A DNA stretch of 64,000 nucleotides from Ruminococcus difficilis (GCF_016680995.1 NZ_JAEQMG010000163.1:62001-126000), one strand, 5' to 3'; shown: positions 34,059 to 42,939, numbered from the stretch's first letter. Notes: a model not told the origin generated them from the sequence alone. Translations and numbers: made by a program.

Positions 34059-34595
34059 TTATTTGCTATACAGTTTTACCGCGTTCTCTCCGTCTGTTTC
34101 CCGCAGTCGCACCGCGACCACCTCATCGAGCGAGGTGGGGATGTTCTTGCCGACGTAGTTCGGGCGGATCGGCAGCTCGGTATGGCCTCTGTCGAGCAGC
34201 ACACACAGCTGGACCTTGGACGGTCTGCCGAGCTTCATCACCGCCTCGAGCGCGGCGCGCGCGGTACGGGAGGTGTAGATGACGTCATCCACCAGTACCA
34301 CGATCTTGTCCTCCACACTGAAGTCGATATTGCTGCCCTTGACCTCGGGCATCTCGCCGACGCGGGACAGATCGTCGCGATAGAGCGTGATATCCAACTC
34401 GCCCACCGGAACGCTCACGCCCTCGATGGACGCGATATGGCGCTGCAGGCGCTGTGCCAGCGGTACGCCGCGGGTGCGGATACCGATCAGGCAAACGTTA
34501 TCCAGTCCGTGATTCTTTTCGATGATTTGATGTGAGATCCGCTTGAGCGCTCTGTCGATGTCCTCTCCCGACATCAGTTCAGCCTTATATTCCAT
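34059..34595 (-). CDS. pyrR: PyrR pyrimidine attenuator / uracil phosphoribosyltransferase
   Basis: A 178-residue PyrR, an RNA-binding regulator with the fold of a phosphoribosyltransferase. The PRPP-binding motif is VVLVDDVIYTSRTARAA (about 97-113), and LIGIRTRGVPLA carries the Arg loop. With UMP bound it stabilises an anti-antiterminator hairpin in pyr mRNA leaders, so transcription ends early; it also shows weak UPRT activity in some species. It is followed by uraA and preceded by a leader that looks like its own target (34713-34793). Confidence 0.95.
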   Translation of the reverse strand: MEYKAELMSGEDIDRALKRISHQIIEKNHGLDNVCLIGIRTRGVPLAQRLQRHIASIEGVSVPVGELDITLYRDDLSRVGEMPEVKGSNIDFSVEDKIVVLVDDVIYTSRTARAALEAVMKLGRPSKVQLCVLLDRGHTELPIRPNYVGKNIPTSLDEVVAVRLRETDGENAVKLYSK

Positions 34596-34637
34596 AAATA
34601 CCTCGTTGTTAATGATAGGGTTTTTGCAGTCGATACA

Positions 34638-34668
34638 TTAATTGGGTACGGGCAAAGCCCGTCCGCCG
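34638..34668. repeat. Family 3 repeat (ATTAATTGGGTACGGGCAAAGCCCG type)
   Basis: ATTAATTGGG then GGGC-AAA-GCCC; the same element recurs at 59084 and 63428, each time next to short tandem repeats. Confidence 0.65.
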
Positions 34669-34712
34669 TTATTCATTCTTCAGTGTTCAGTCTTCAGTTT
34701 TCAGTCACTAAA

Positions 34713-34793
34713 ATATGCCTCATCCGGACGCGGACAAGGCATAGTTATACTGGGATATCAAAACCAACCTTGTCGGCATCTCTGTACCGACTT
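34713..34793 (-). promoter_or_regulatory. PyrR-responsive transcription attenuator
   Basis: Read on the minus strand. First a hairpin GTCGG-TACAGAGAT-GCCGAC (34772-34792) followed by AAGG, close to the PyrR binding consensus with CAGAGA in the loop and CAAGG behind. Then a terminator-like stem TATGCCT/AGGCATA (34714-34743) followed by a short T-rich stretch TATTTTAG. The bases GACAAGG (34768-34774) can instead pair with CCTTGTC (34733-34739) in the 5' arm of the terminator, giving an antiterminator that excludes both other hairpins. This three-state layout is the known PyrR mechanism. The weak T-run is the one poor feature. Confidence 0.7.
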
Positions 34794-34913
34794 AAAAGTT
34801 ATCGTTGGATATCATACTACTTTTTTTCTTTTCTATAGTGATAAAATAGAATTATAACGCATTTTTGTGCATTTTTATGTCATCCGCCGGATCGAGGATA
34901 AAAACGCCGTTCC

Positions 34914-34942
34914 TTGACATCATTCCCCGATTCTTGTATCAT
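34914..34942 (+). promoter_or_regulatory. Promoter of the DMT transporter gene
   Basis: TTGACA, 17 bases, TATCAT; 88 bases before the ATG. Confidence 0.65.
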
Positions 34943-35030
34943 ATGGAACGAAAAACAAAGCATTTTCCGGATCAACGGGGCGTGAGCTGTAATGAAAAAA
35001 CGCCCTTGAAACGGAACGACAGAGGGTAAT

Positions 35031-35966
35031 ATGAGAAAAAAACAAGTGCTGTCGTCGGCTCTGCTGCTGACGGCGGCGATCATATGGGGCTTCGCGTTCG
35101 TCGCGCAGGAAAAGCTCAGCGACACCGTACCGCCGTTCACCGTGAACACGATACGTTCGCTGATCGCGTCGGTCGCGCTGATCCCTGTCGCGGCGGTGAC
35201 AAGACATATCAAGGGAAAACCGCTGCGCGAAGATAATCCCGCCGACCGTAAAAAGCTCATCAAAGCGGGCATGATCTGCGGCGTGATGCTGTGCGTCTCG
35301 GTCAACCTGCAGCAGTTCGGTATCTCCCTATATCCCGCGGGAGCGCCCGCCTCGGCGCACAGCGGCTTTTTGACCGCGCTGTACATCATCTTTGTCCCGC
35401 TGTTCGGACTGTTCCTGCACAAAAAGCCGGGGCTGTTCGTCGGGATCGCGGTCGTGCTCGCGGTCATCGGACTGTACTTTTTATGTCTGTACGACGGCTT
35501 CGGAGCGCTGTACACGGGCGATATCGTCGTGCTGATATGCGCTATGGCGTTTGCCGTGCAGATCCTGTGCGTTGACCGTTACATCGGCGAGGTGGACGGT
35601 GTAAAGCTCAGCTCGCTCCAGTTTTTGGTCACGGGAATTCTGTCCGCGATCCTCATGCTGATCTTTGAAAAGCCCGATATCCCGGCGATCCTCGCGGGAT
35701 GGGCGCCGCTGCTGTACCTCTCGATCTGCTCGAGCGGCGTCGGCTATACCCTGCAGATCATCGGTCAGCAGTACGCCTCCAATCCGTCGCTCGCGTCCAT
35801 ATTGATGAGCATGGAAAGCGTATTCGCCGTACTCGGCGGCGTGATCTTCCTGCACGCCGTACCGAAGCCCAATGAATGGATCGGCTGCGGGATCATGCTC
35901 GCGGCGATCATCATCGCCCAGCTGCCGCAGGAGCTGTTGAAGCGTTCCGTGCGAAAAGAATCATAA
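35031..35966 (+). CDS. DMT superfamily (EamA) transporter
   Basis: A 311-residue exporter with ten hydrophobic helices in two EamA repeats. The first helix has the usual AAIIWGFAFVAQ pattern and the second repeat ends in ESVFAVLGGVIFLHAVPKPNEWIGCGIM. The family exports amino acids, nucleotides or other metabolites; nothing here fixes the substrate. AGAGGGTAAT precedes the ATG. It is single, between a clear promoter and terminator. Confidence 0.9.
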   Translation: MRKKQVLSSALLLTAAIIWGFAFVAQEKLSDTVPPFTVNTIRSLIASVALIPVAAVTRHIKGKPLREDNPADRKKLIKAGMICGVMLCVSVNLQQFGISLYPAGAPASAHSGFLTALYIIFVPLFGLFLHKKPGLFVGIAVVLAVIGLYFLCLYDGFGALYTGDIVVLICAMAFAVQILCVDRYIGEVDGVKLSSLQFLVTGILSAILMLIFEKPDIPAILAGWAPLLYLSICSSGVGYTLQIIGQQYASNPSLASILMSMESVFAVLGGVIFLHAVPKPNEWIGCGIMLAAIIIAQLPQELLKRSVRKES

Positions 35967-36001
35967 CCGCACACCTGTCGGCGGTTCGTAATGACAATGA
36001 T

Positions 36002-36030
36002 AAAAGCCCTTCCGAGCGGAAGGGCTTTGT
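36002..36030 (+). terminator. Terminator of the DMT transporter gene
   Basis: AAAGCCCTTCC/GGAAGGGCTTT then GTTGTT; a degenerate family 2 piece precedes it at about 35968-35998. Confidence 0.82.
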
Positions 36031-36031
36031 T

Positions 36032-36086
36032 GTTATCAGATATTGAGATCGCCGCGTCGTCGGCGCTATCGCCGAATTCTTGCAAT
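36032..36086 (+). repeat. Family 2 repeat, copy c (degenerate)
   Basis: TTATCAGATATTGAGATCGCCGCG, hairpin CGTCGGCG/CGCCGA, TTCTTGCAATAATG (each in part). Confidence 0.65.
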
Positions 36087-36091
36087 AATGT

Positions 36092-36232
36092 ATCTCACTG
36101 ACGCTCGATCAATTAATGCAATCCCTCAGTTTTTTATCGGTTTGAGCCCTCCTAGCGGAGGCAGCAGACCCTTTTGTCCGCGTTGCGGACATTTCCCCTA
36201 GTAGGGGAATCTCCTTTCCCAAAGGGAGCCTT
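36092..36232 (+). repeat. Family 1 structured repeat, copy h (long multi-hairpin variant)
   Basis: TCTCACTGACGCTCGATCAA, CAATCCCTCAG, CCTCCTAGCGGAGG, TTTTGTCCGCG..GCGGACA, CCCCTAGTAGGGG, CTTTCCCAAAGGGAGCC. Nearly identical to the copy at 51490. It ends 11 bases from the stop of the L,D-transpeptidase gene. Confidence 0.85.
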
Positions 36233-36243
36233 TAGGCGATTCA

Positions 36244-37185
36244 TCAAAAGATGGTAATCGTGGGGGTCGCCGCGGGATCGAGCCAGCCGAGGATGATACC
36301 CAGCGCGTTTTCGGAGATGCCCACGCCGCCGTAGGTCGGCTCGGAGGCAACGTGCAGGAAACGCGCGCAGCCCTTGGTGGTGTCCACGGGATCGCGGTTA
36401 TAATCGAATACAACCGCGTAAGGATAGGACTTGGTATACTCGTACAGCTGCTGGCAGGAGGTGTAATCCACCGGCGAGGACGCGTCGACCAAACGATTGT
36501 AGTTGACGGACGCGGGGTCGGTGACCCAGTTCATCCCGTACTGGATCTGGTAATAATCCAATTTGGTGCCGGGGTTCATGTTCGTGCCCATCGCGTACTC
36601 GATGTTAAAGGTGCCCTTGGGGGTGGTATCGTCGGCGGGGCCTACGTTATCCGAAGTGCCGCCCGTGCCGACAAAGCCGTCTAAGATATCGAACTGGCGG
36701 GTCCACTGGCCGTCAGCCGCTTTCTCATAGAAATACACCTTAGCGGAGGTTCCCTGACTTTCGACGAAGATTGCCTGTGTGCCCTTGAGATCTTCCGCCT
36801 TGAGGTTTGCCGCGGTGAGCAGGCGGTTGATATCATCGCCCTGGTCGCCGACAGCCTGCGTCGGCTGCGGTGCTGCCTCGGTCTCCTCGGGGACGCTCAC
36901 CACCGCGGGAGGCGCCGCCTCCTCGGTCGCGAGAACAACGCCCATCGTCTCGGATTCGGACAGCGGAAGCGCCGACGGATGGAAGGTCGTGTCGAGGAAG
37001 GAATAGATCTTGTCGCCGAAGGTGAATACCAGTACCAGCGACGCTAAGATGAGGAAGGTCGCGACGCCGATCAAAATCGACGCGCGGTTGGATGACCCGC
37101 CGCGCTTGGTTTTGTAATTATGCGGGCTGTGATAGCGGGATTTATATCTCCTGCGATTCGATGTTTTGTTGTTTTTATACTCCAT
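36244..37185 (-). CDS. Membrane-anchored L,D-transpeptidase family protein
   Basis: A 313-residue protein with a basic N-terminus (RRRYKSRY), one transmembrane helix (about 36-58), a linker rich in Glu/Ala/Pro and a C-terminal domain (about 130-313) like YkuD-type L,D-transpeptidases, which crosslink peptidoglycan through meso-diaminopimelate. TTPKGTFNIEYAMG is the conserved entry strand; TTKGCARFLHVA has the catalytic Cys in K-G-C and a following His; GGVGISENALGIIL matches the family's end. The usual motif is SxGCxR, here TKGCAR. Substrate not certain; some relatives are amidase-like. Confidence 0.78.
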   Translation of the reverse strand: MEYKNNKTSNRRRYKSRYHSPHNYKTKRGGSSNRASILIGVATFLILASLVLVFTFGDKIYSFLDTTFHPSALPLSESETMGVVLATEEAAPPAVVSVPEETEAAPQPTQAVGDQGDDINRLLTAANLKAEDLKGTQAIFVESQGTSAKVYFYEKAADGQWTRQFDILDGFVGTGGTSDNVGPADDTTPKGTFNIEYAMGTNMNPGTKLDYYQIQYGMNWVTDPASVNYNRLVDASSPVDYTSCQQLYEYTKSYPYAVVFDYNRDPVDTTKGCARFLHVASEPTYGGVGISENALGIILGWLDPAATPTITIF

Positions 37186-37221
37186 ATTGATCCCTGTCTT
37201 TGTTGGTAATGTTTCTGTTTT

Positions 37222-37998
37222 TTATGTCATGCGCAAAAGCAGCGCCGTAGTATTATCCATACCGCCGCGGTCAAGCGCCGCGTCGGTGAGCGCGCGGGCG
37301 AGCACATCGAGATCCATCCTGTCGTCGATGATCCGACAAATCTCATCGTCGCTCAGCATATCGGTCACGCCGTCGGAGCACAGCAGATACATATCGCCGG
37401 GCTTGAATTTTCCGCGCGCGGCATAGGGCGCTGCCTCATACCCTTCCGGCATACCGAAAAACTGCGTGATCGCCTTGGAACTGCCGCTGAGCGCGACATG
37501 CTCCATCGACAGCTGCTCCAGCTCATGCCCCGAAAGGCGGTAGATACGGCTGTCGCCGGAATTGAGGATAAAGATATCTTCGCTGTGAACCTGCAGCATC
37601 GCGGCGGTGGTACCCATCAGCACCAGCGAACGCGCCTCGGTCTCCTGACAGATCGCGTTGTTGATCCGCGCGGCAAGCGGCTTTAAGTATTCTTGATACG
37701 CGTCCTTTGAACGGGTAAACACCAGCGACTCCGTCGCGGCGACATAGGACGCGACCTCGCCGCACGCCTCGCCGCCCATGCCGTCAAATACCGCAAAAAG
37801 CTCGTTGGCGTCGGCGTCGACCTTGCCGCTGAACGCGACGTCTAAAACGGAGTTGACGTCGTCACGGATGTGACCGGCACAGTAGAAATTGTCTTCATTA
37901 TTTTTTCTGATTTTTCCCATGGAACACACAACGGCGTATTCCACCCTGTTCTTATGCACGGTACTCACCTCTTTGATCGAAGTCGGATCGCAGATCAT
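37222..37998 (-). CDS. PP2C-type serine/threonine phosphatase
   Basis: A 258-residue PPM/PP2C phosphatase. Metal-binding motifs: RKNNEDNFY, LFAVFDGMGG (about 67-76), MGTTAAML, NSGDSRIYR, LLCSDGVTDML and GGMDNTTALL. All key Asp residues are present. The ATG at 37998 overlaps the TGA of the upstream gene by four bases; a GTG at 37959 has a better ribosome site (AGAGGTG at six bases) and may be the true start. No Ser/Thr kinase is encoded here, so its partner kinase is elsewhere; the overlapping upstream membrane protein is a likely member of the same signalling path. Confidence 0.93.
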   Translation of the reverse strand: MICDPTSIKEVSTVHKNRVEYAVVCSMGKIRKNNEDNFYCAGHIRDDVNSVLDVAFSGKVDADANELFAVFDGMGGEACGEVASYVAATESLVFTRSKDAYQEYLKPLAARINNAICQETEARSLVLMGTTAAMLQVHSEDIFILNSGDSRIYRLSGHELEQLSMEHVALSGSSKAITQFFGMPEGYEAAPYAARGKFKPGDMYLLCSDGVTDMLSDDEICRIIDDRMDLDVLARALTDAALDRGGMDNTTALLLRMT

Positions 37999-39119
37999 TC
38001 TGCCGGGGTCAGCTGAGCCGCTGCGAAAAATGTGTCGGGAATCGCAACCTCGGCGTTCGCGAAATCGCTCATCTTACATTTGAGCCCGTAGGAACTTCCC
38101 TCGGTCGTGACGGTCATCTCAAAGGAAGACATATATCCCGCGGGGTCTACTACGAACGAGGCGGTACATTTCGTGTTCTCCAGGATCGTCTTGTTTGCCT
38201 CAAACAGCGCGACGAATTTATCATAATCCGTGGCGCGGTAAAAGATCGAAGCGCCTTCATTCTTGATCATCGAGAACAACTCATAGATGTTGATATCATA
38301 AAGGTAACGCGTGCCGTCCTCTGCCTTTTCGGTTTTGATCGTCGCGATCGAGCTGTTGGTCGAAAGGCGCTTTCTCAGCACGCCGACAGCGCTGTTCAAC
38401 TCACGGGCAGAATAATCCGACGTCAGTCCCGTAAAGCGCAGGAAGGCGCCCGCGTCAAATCCGCCGGAACGGAATGCCTTATCAAAATCAAAAAAGTCCT
38501 GTACACTATCGGTACATTCACGGATGTTCCATTTGTTGTTGTAATAACTGCCCTTTGCCGCGCTCTTGTCATACGCATAGACCGCTCCGGTATAAGTGTA
38601 GCTGTTATAATCCGATTCATACAGAGATTTGACCGAATGCTTGGAGCGATCGACAGCGATATCGCCCGTATGGCTCATCATCGGCTTGTCGTCCTCTGTC
38701 ACCTCGATCTCATAATGAAACGAGGTGGAGAAATCCTTGGACAAAGCGCCGATAAAACGGCTCATCGGGTTGGTGCTCGAGGAATACATATAGATACCGA
38801 ACACGATCAGCCCGACGATGACCACGCCGACCGCGGCATAGATATAGCTCAGATGCGTCTTGATCCAGTCGCGGCGACGGATCGCCAGCGCCTCTTCGAT
38901 GGCGTCCATCTCCTTGATGGGAGCACGCGGCTCGCTGACGTCGAATGCCTCGAAATCGGCATAATCATCCTCCGGATACTCATACTTCAAATCATCTATA
39001 TCCACATCGTCCTTCACAACGGTATCATCCGTCAATCGGGCGTTTTCCGCGTCGCGTTCATCTACCACATCGAATTCTTCTCTTTCAAAATACGGGTTAT
39101 TCTTTTCGTTATCTGCCAA
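37995..39119 (-). CDS. Membrane protein with acidic cytoplasmic tail, partner of PP2C
   Basis: A 374-residue protein: very acidic N-terminal region (1-85, rich in Asp/Glu, with several Thr/Tyr and a possible RDAENARLTDDTVV phospho-site), one transmembrane helix (about 92-112) and an external domain (113-374) with predicted mixed strands. No known family recognised. Start is TTG, with AGGGG six bases upstream. It overlaps the phosphatase gene (ATGA), so the two are made together; a cytoplasmic tail regulated by phosphorylation is inferred, not shown. Confidence 0.75.
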   Translation of the reverse strand: MADNEKNNPYFEREEFDVVDERDAENARLTDDTVVKDDVDIDDLKYEYPEDDYADFEAFDVSEPRAPIKEMDAIEEALAIRRRDWIKTHLSYIYAAVGVVIVGLIVFGIYMYSSSTNPMSRFIGALSKDFSTSFHYEIEVTEDDKPMMSHTGDIAVDRSKHSVKSLYESDYNSYTYTGAVYAYDKSAAKGSYYNNKWNIRECTDSVQDFFDFDKAFRSGGFDAGAFLRFTGLTSDYSARELNSAVGVLRKRLSTNSSIATIKTEKAEDGTRYLYDINIYELFSMIKNEGASIFYRATDYDKFVALFEANKTILENTKCTASFVVDPAGYMSSFEMTVTTEGSSYGLKCKMSDFANAEVAIPDTFFAAAQLTPAE

Positions 39120-39252
39120 ATATATCCCCTCTTTTCCTGCCGGGAAAAACGGTCACGGTCGTCGATAATCGCGGGTTTAACGCGATTTTTTCTTGTTGAC
39201 GATCCGCACGATTGAATTTCTCATACTGACCCTATTATACATATATATTGCT

Positions 39253-39282
39253 ATTATAGCAAAATAAGTATTTCTTTGTCAA
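39253..39282 (-). promoter_or_regulatory. Promoter of the membrane protein-PP2C operon
   Basis: On the minus strand a perfect TTGACA, 18 bases, perfect TATAAT. Confidence 0.8.
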
Positions 39283-39308
39283 TATGCCGAGAATATTTTC
39301 ACAAACTA

Positions 39309-39338
39309 TTGAAATAACGTTCATAAAACGTTTATAAT
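39309..39338 (+). promoter_or_regulatory. Promoter of the dockerin-CBM26-esterase gene
   Basis: TTGAAA, 18 bases, TATAAT; the spacer contains an inverted repeat AACGTT..AACGTT that could be an operator. Confidence 0.72.
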
Positions 39339-39381
39339 AGAAACGAACAGTATATTCAGTATTTCCGAAGAAGGTGTTATT

Positions 39382-40881
39382 ATGAAAAAAAGGCTTATCT
39401 CTCTTCTGCTGATCGCGGCATTGACCCTCAGCGTTTTCCTCGGTGTGTCCGTCAGCACGGCGGCGGCACAGCTGTACGGCGACGCTGACGGCGATGATGA
39501 CGTCACGATCCTCGACGTCACGACGATCCAGCGCGCCTTGGCGGGGGTCATTCAGTTAGATGAGGATGCGCGGACGCGCGGCGATGTTGACGCGGATGAC
39601 GAGCTGACGATCCTTGACGCGACGATGATCCAGCGCTATCTGGTCGGCGTGATCAACCAATTCCCTTCCGGCGAGTTCCTGCCGACGCAGGCGCCCACTA
39701 TCGCTCCGACAGAGGCGCCGACACAGGCTCCCACAGAAGCTCCCGACGAGGTGACGAAAGTGAAAAACAATATTCCGATCCACTTTACCAATAACAAGAA
39801 CTGGTCGGCGGTCTATGCCTATCTCTTCAACAGTGAAACCGGCGCGATACAAAAAGCGTGGCCCGGCATGGCGATGACAAATCCCGTTACCAACAGCTAC
39901 GGCGAAAAGGTCTACGGCATGAACGTTGACGTCACACAGTATGACCGTGTGATCTTCAACAACGGCGCGCAGATCCAGACGACCGATCTGCCCGTTACCA
40001 AAGCAAACTCCGGCTATTTCATTCAGGCAAAGGCGTCCGGCAGTAAATATCTTGCGGGCGTTTACCCCTATGGTCAGAACAATGAGGGAACCATCAAGAC
40101 CGTCAGCTTTGACTATCCCGACGGCTACAAAAAGAATGTCTATATCTGGCTGCCCGAGGGTTACAACGCCGCCGACACGAGCAAGAAATACTCCGTGCTG
40201 TATATGTGCGACGGTCAGAACCTCTTCGGTCAGGCGACCACCCTGTCGGGCTATGAGTGGGAATGTGATGAGAGCGTTCTCTCCCTCATGCAGAACGGCG
40301 GCGACGGCGTGATCGTGGTCGGTATCGCCTGCGGTAATACCGAAGCACGCCGCAACCATGAGCTGACCCCCGACCTCGGCGAGGTCGCGACCGTTGCAGG
40401 TGAGGATATGAGCACCTTCAAAAACGGCGGCGGCAAGGTATTCTCCGACTTTGTGACCGACACCGTCATCCCCTATGTCGAGCAGAATTACAACACCAAC
40501 TCCATCCGCGGCATCGCGGGCTCGTCCTCCGGCGGTATCGAGGCGTTCTACATCGGCATGGAGAACATGGACAAGTTCCGCTATGTCGGCGCTCTCTCCC
40601 CCGCCTTCATCCTCTACAATCAACCGGTATGGGATAACTATCTCGATACCCTTGACTTCTCGGGCAACACCCCGCGCATCTACTTCTTCTGCGGCAACAG
40701 CGCCAATGATCAGCTCGAGCAGGCATTATACCCCAACGCTACGGCGATGGAGGGCTGGATGGCGGCGCACGGCTATCCCGCCGATAAGATGATCACCAAG
40801 ACAGATTCCGACGCGACTCACAGCGAGGGCTTCTGGGCACTGTACTTCCCGGAGATGCTCAGTTGGGGGATGGACCTGTAA
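39382..40881 (+). CDS. Secreted esterase with N-terminal dockerin and starch-binding module
   Basis: A 499-residue secreted protein. Signal peptide (1-30); a type I dockerin placed at the N-terminus (33-92; YGDADGDDDVT and GDVDADDELT loops); a Pro/Thr linker with TEAPTQAP; a CBM26-like starch-binding module (about 130-225; FTNNKNWSAVYAYLF, KAWPGMAM); and an alpha/beta hydrolase of the esterase D / enterochelin esterase type (about 240-499). The nucleophile Ser is in GSSSGG (about 385), and the His is probably in DATHSEGFW. Likely removes ester groups from, or acts on material attached to, starch; the substrate is inferred from the binding module. AGAAGGTGTT precedes the ATG. Confidence 0.88.
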   Translation: MKKRLISLLLIAALTLSVFLGVSVSTAAAQLYGDADGDDDVTILDVTTIQRALAGVIQLDEDARTRGDVDADDELTILDATMIQRYLVGVINQFPSGEFLPTQAPTIAPTEAPTQAPTEAPDEVTKVKNNIPIHFTNNKNWSAVYAYLFNSETGAIQKAWPGMAMTNPVTNSYGEKVYGMNVDVTQYDRVIFNNGAQIQTTDLPVTKANSGYFIQAKASGSKYLAGVYPYGQNNEGTIKTVSFDYPDGYKKNVYIWLPEGYNAADTSKKYSVLYMCDGQNLFGQATTLSGYEWECDESVLSLMQNGGDGVIVVGIACGNTEARRNHELTPDLGEVATVAGEDMSTFKNGGGKVFSDFVTDTVIPYVEQNYNTNSIRGIAGSSSGGIEAFYIGMENMDKFRYVGALSPAFILYNQPVWDNYLDTLDFSGNTPRIYFFCGNSANDQLEQALYPNATAMEGWMAAHGYPADKMITKTDSDATHSEGFWALYFPEMLSWGMDL

Positions 40882-40935
40882 TAATTAGGAATTAGGAATT
40901 AGGAATTGATCCCGTCTTTCCATTCATCAAATAAC

Positions 40936-40977
40936 AAAGAGGTGCTGACGAAAAAGTCAGTACCTCTCTTTTCTTTC
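40936..40977 (+). terminator. Terminator A of the esterase gene
   Basis: GAGGTGCTGAC/GTCAGTACCTC then TCTTTTCTTT. Confidence 0.88.
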
Positions 40978-40983
40978 AATAGA

Positions 40984-41069
40984 TCTCTCCCTTCGGTCGA
41001 TCAATTTATTCAATCCCTCAGTCCCCATTCGGGGACAGCTCCCTTTACCAAAGGGAGCCTGTAAAAAGA
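40984..41069 (+). repeat. Family 1 structured repeat, copy i
   Basis: CTCCCTTCGGTCGATCAATT, CAATCCCTCAGTC, hairpin GTCCCC/GGGGAC, AGCTCCCTTTACCAAAGGGAGCC (in part). A minimal, clean example of the family. Confidence 0.88.
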
Positions 41070-41102
41070 CGAATTGATTGCAGCTATCCTTTCATCGAAT
41101 AA

Positions 41103-41141
41103 CAAAAGAGGTACTGACGTAAAAGTCGGTACCTCTCATTT
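41103..41141 (-). terminator. Terminator B, for pckA
   Basis: On the minus strand GAGGTACCGAC/GTCAGTACCTC then TTTTGTT. It is nearly the same sequence as terminator A. Confidence 0.85.
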
Positions 41142-41198
41142 TTATGTGGTTTTCAGTTTCAGAAATTCCTAATTTCTAATTCCTCATTCCTAATTGAA

Positions 41199-42806
41199 TC
41201 AGACCTTCGGGCCTGCTGCTACCAGCGCCTTACCGGCTTCATTAGTAGTGTACTTCTCAAAGTTCTTGATGAAGCGCTCCGCCAGATCCTTCGCCTTGTC
41301 GTCCCATTCCTTGGGATCGGCGTAGGTATCTCTGGGATCGAGGATGCCGGTGTCTACGCCGGGCAGCTCGGTCGGAACCTCAAAGTTGAAGTAGGGGATG
41401 GTCTTGGTGGGAGCGTTCTTGATGTCGCCGCCGAGGATCGCGTCGATGATGCCGCGGGTGTCCTTGATGGTGATGCGCTTGCCGGTGCCGTTCCAGCCGG
41501 TGTTGACCAGATACGCCTTCGCGCCGCTCTTCTCCATGCGCTTGACCAGCTCCTCAGCGTACTTGGTCGGATGCAGCTCGAGGAACGCCTGACCGAAGCA
41601 AGCAGAGAAGGTGGGAGTCGGCTCGGTGATGCCGCGCTCCGTGCCCGCCAGCTTTGCGGTAAAGCCGGAGAGGAAGTAGTACTGGCACTGCTCGGGAGTC
41701 AGGATGGATACGGGAGGCAGTACGCCGAACGCGTCAGCGGACAGGAAGATGACGTTCTCAGCCTCGGGGCCGGCGGAAATGCCGTTGACCTTCTTCGCGA
41801 TCTTCTCGATGTGCTCGATCGGATAGGAGACGCGGGTGTTCTCGGTCACGCTCTTGTCGTTGAAGTCGATCTTGCCGTTTTCATCGACGGTTACGTTCTC
41901 GAGCAGCGCATTGCGCTTGATGGCGTTATAGATATCGGGCTCGGATTCTTTATCCAGACCGATGACCTTCGCGTAGCAGCCGCCCTCAAAGTTGAAGACG
42001 CCGTTGTCATCCCAGCCGTGCTCATCGTCGCCGATCAGCAGACGCTTGGGGTCGGTGGACAGAGTGGTCTTACCGGTACCGGACAGACCGAAGAAGATAG
42101 CGGTGTTCTTGCCTTCCATATCGGTGTTGGCGGAGCAGTGCATGGAAGCGATGCCCTGCAGGGGCAGGTAGTAGTTCATCATAGAGAACATACCCTTCTT
42201 CATCTCGCCGCCGTACCAGGTGTTCAGGATGACCTGCTCACGAGAGGTGACATTGAAGATCGCCGCGGTCTCGGAGTTGAGCCCCAGCTCCTTGTAGTTC
42301 TCGACCTTCGCCTTGGAAGCGTTGTAGCTGATGAAATCAGGCTCAAAGCTCTTGAGCTCTTCCTCGGTGGGCTGGATGAACATGTTCTTGACAAAATGAG
42401 CCTGCCAGGCGACCTCCATGATGAAGCGGATCGCCATGCGGGTATCCTTGTTCGCGCCGCAGAAGCAGTCTACGACATAGAGCTTCTTGCCGGAGAGTTC
42501 CTCGAGCGCGAGCTTCTTGCACTCGTCCCAAGCCTTCTGAGAAGCCGGATGGTTATCGTTGGGATATTCGGGAGTCGTCCACCAAACGGTGTCCCTGGAA
42601 GTGTCGTCCATGACGATGAACTTGTCTTTGGGCGATCTGCCGGTGTAGATACCGGTCATGACGTTGACGGTGTCCAGCTCGGTGAGCTGGCCCTTATCGA
42701 AGCCTGTCAGCGCGGGATCCATCTCATCCTTGAAAAGCTGTTCGTACGAGGGATTGTAAACGATCTCCTGTACGCCGTTGATACCATACTTGGTTAAATC
42801 GATCAT
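41199..42806 (-). CDS. pckA: Phosphoenolpyruvate carboxykinase (ATP)
   Basis: A 535-residue ATP-dependent PEP carboxykinase, interconverting oxaloacetate and PEP; in anaerobes it often runs toward oxaloacetate and conserves ATP during succinate formation. The kinase-1a loop is [11 protein letters not shown] (about 235-245), with RSPKDKF near residue 55 and the metal/oxaloacetate region [14 protein letters not shown] (FIQPTEEE). ATG 42806 has AGGAGG seven bases upstream; an in-frame extension of 32 residues passes through a repeat and is rejected. The leader contains a family 2 repeat. Confidence 0.97.
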   Translation of the reverse strand: MIDLTKYGINGVQEIVYNPSYEQLFKDEMDPALTGFDKGQLTELDTVNVMTGIYTGRSPKDKFIVMDDTSRDTVWWTTPEYPNDNHPASQKAWDECKKLALEELSGKKLYVVDCFCGANKDTRMAIRFIMEVAWQAHFVKNMFIQPTEEELKSFEPDFISYNASKAKVENYKELGLNSETAAIFNVTSREQVILNTWYGGEMKKGMFSMMNYYLPLQGIASMHCSANTDMEGKNTAIFFGLSGTGKTTLSTDPKRLLIGDDEHGWDDNGVFNFEGGCYAKVIGLDKESEPDIYNAIKRNALLENVTVDENGKIDFNDKSVTENTRVSYPIEHIEKIAKKVNGISAGPEAENVIFLSADAFGVLPPVSILTPEQCQYYFLSGFTAKLAGTERGITEPTPTFSACFGQAFLELHPTKYAEELVKRMEKSGAKAYLVNTGWNGTGKRITIKDTRGIIDAILGGDIKNAPTKTIPYFNFEVPTELPGVDTGILDPRDTYADPKEWDDKAKDLAERFIKNFEKYTTNEAGKALVAAGPKV

Positions 42807-42837
42807 AAGTATACCTCCTGTTGCGGATAATATGGAC

Positions 42838-42908
42838 TGTCGTTGCGAAGCCATCGACACACGTATCACACGCGTATGACACGCGTGTCGGGGCTGTGGC
42901 AATCTCGT
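42838..42908 (-). repeat. Family 2 repeat, copy d, in the pckA leader
   Basis: On the minus strand GAGATTGCCACAGCCCC, a triple ACACGCGTGT-type palindromic core, and GGCTTCGCAACGACA. It lies between the pckA promoter and its ribosome site, so it is transcribed in the 5' leader. Confidence 0.75.
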
Positions 42909-42939
42909 CCTAATTACCCACTATAATATTACAAGATAA

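Larger units (their letters stand above)
34596..35030. other. 435-base gap: pyrR leader, repeat and divergent promoter
   Basis: It holds a family 3 element (34638-34668), a run of TTCAGT-like short tandem repeats (34672-34708), the PyrR attenuator, a minus-strand TATAAT (34851-34856) likely serving pyrR, and the promoter of the DMT transporter gene. No coding frame was accepted. Confidence 0.65.
40882..41198. other. 317-base gap with duplicated terminators around a repeat
   Basis: Order: three tandem AATTAGG units, terminator A (plus), family 1 copy i, terminator B (minus), then AATTCCTAATT-type units in the opposite sense. The whole is a rough palindrome between convergent genes. Confidence 0.7.
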
